Positions 5,709-5,990 of a stretch of DNA of 5,990 nt are shown here, piece by piece. The translations under genes and the position numbers were made by a program. The notes beneath the pieces were generated by a model. It ran no database searches. It saw only the letters and a program-made list of their open reading frames with translations, and had not been told where the DNA came from. Position 1 is the stretch's first letter, and every line of letters starts with the position of its first letter. Source of the stretch: Legionellaceae bacterium (GTDB taxonomy: Bacteria; Pseudomonadota; Gammaproteobacteria; Legionellales; Legionellaceae); NCBI GenBank assembly GCA_023266075.1, contig JAHFRX010000099.1, positions 1 through 5,990 of the forward strand, read 5' to 3'.

Positions 5709-5990
5709 ATGTTTTCTTGGAAGCGTTTTAAAATTAATCGACTAATGAAAAAGCTATTAGGGATGCAGCGCAATCGTATTCATAATCCACCTACCGAAGA
5801 GATTTTGAAAAAAGAGGTTGAAGGGTATCATTTATTGGCATCGATGTATCAGAAGCTTGAAGGTCAGAAAAAGTTTCCTTTTGCAAAAGAGGCTAAGTGT
5901 GCAGCTTATCGTGCTGCTGCGATGATAGATGATGTGAAAGCGCAATTTATTTTAGGAAAAATACTCTTGGATGAAGGCAAAATGCGTAAA
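5709..5990 (+). CDS. Sel1/TPR-like repeat protein, N-terminal part (3' end outside window)
   Basis: The frame is open for 94 codons from ATG 5709 to the window edge. I do not recognise the protein. The first 24 residues are strongly basic (KRFKINRLMKKLLGMQRNR) with no hydrophobic signal sequence, so it is predicted cytoplasmic, perhaps resting on the membrane. From about residue 39 it is helical: GYHLLASMYQKLEG followed by AAYRAAAMIDDVKAQFILGKILLDEGK. The latter matches the Sel1-like repeat pattern (A..Y..AA......AQ..LG..L..G), a solenoid used for protein-protein contacts. Further repeats would be expected past the edge. A strong ribosome binding site and an 11-nt gap tie it to the membrane-protein gene just upstream. 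The repeat assignment rests on one clear repeat and one poor one. Confidence 0.8.
   Translation, partial: MFSWKRFKINRLMKKLLGMQRNRIHNPPTEEILKKEVEGYHLLASMYQKLEGQKKFPFAKEAKCAAYRAAAMIDDVKAQFILGKILLDEGKMRK

Overview
The window looks like a stretch of a moderately AT-rich gammaproteobacterial chromosome. GlnE and RimO follow the E. coli proteins closely, motif by motif, but base composition is clearly lower in GC (hand counts of single 60-base lines gave about 42-47% in glnE and rimO, and about 25-35% in the gene at 298-1059). A Legionellales-like or other low-GC gammaproteobacterium fits; this is inference from composition and protein style, since no rRNA or other marker is present. I see no mobile element, CRISPR array, tRNA or phage gene.

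Layout. (1) 1-303, + strand: the last 100 codons of an AI-2E-family multi-pass membrane transporter, cut by the window edge. (2) 298-1059, - strand: a secreted solute-binding protein of the amino-acid (HisJ/ArtJ-like) family, tail to tail with the transporter and overlapping it by 6 bp. No ABC permease or ATPase is next to it, and the residues that usually hold an amino-acid ligand are changed. (3) A short divergent promoter region near 1066-1123, whose 12-bp palindrome supplies a TATAAT box on both strands. (4) 1124-3814, + strand: glnE, the bifunctional adenylyltransferase/adenylyl-removing enzyme that controls glutamine synthetase. A 14-bp perfect inverted repeat lies inside the coding sequence at 1430-1459. 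(5) 3784-5094, - strand: rimO, the radical-SAM enzyme that methylthiolates ribosomal protein S12; its 3' end overlaps the 3' end of glnE by 31 bp. (6) 5095-5253: an AT-rich divergent intergenic region with a rimO -10 box, a 10-bp tandem duplication and a 16-bp dyad. (7) 5254-5697 and 5709-5990 (open at the right edge), + strand: a tightly coupled pair encoding a three-helix membrane protein and a Sel1/TPR-like protein, neither of which I recognise.

How they work together. glnE (nitrogen control) and rimO (ribosome modification) are housekeeping genes with no functional link to each other; they are only convergent neighbours. The binding protein and glnE share a promoter region but are divergent. 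The only clear operon is the pair at the right end. I found no convincing new multi-gene system. The best leads are the perfect inverted repeat inside glnE, the binding protein with an altered ligand pocket, and the unidentified membrane/repeat-protein pair.
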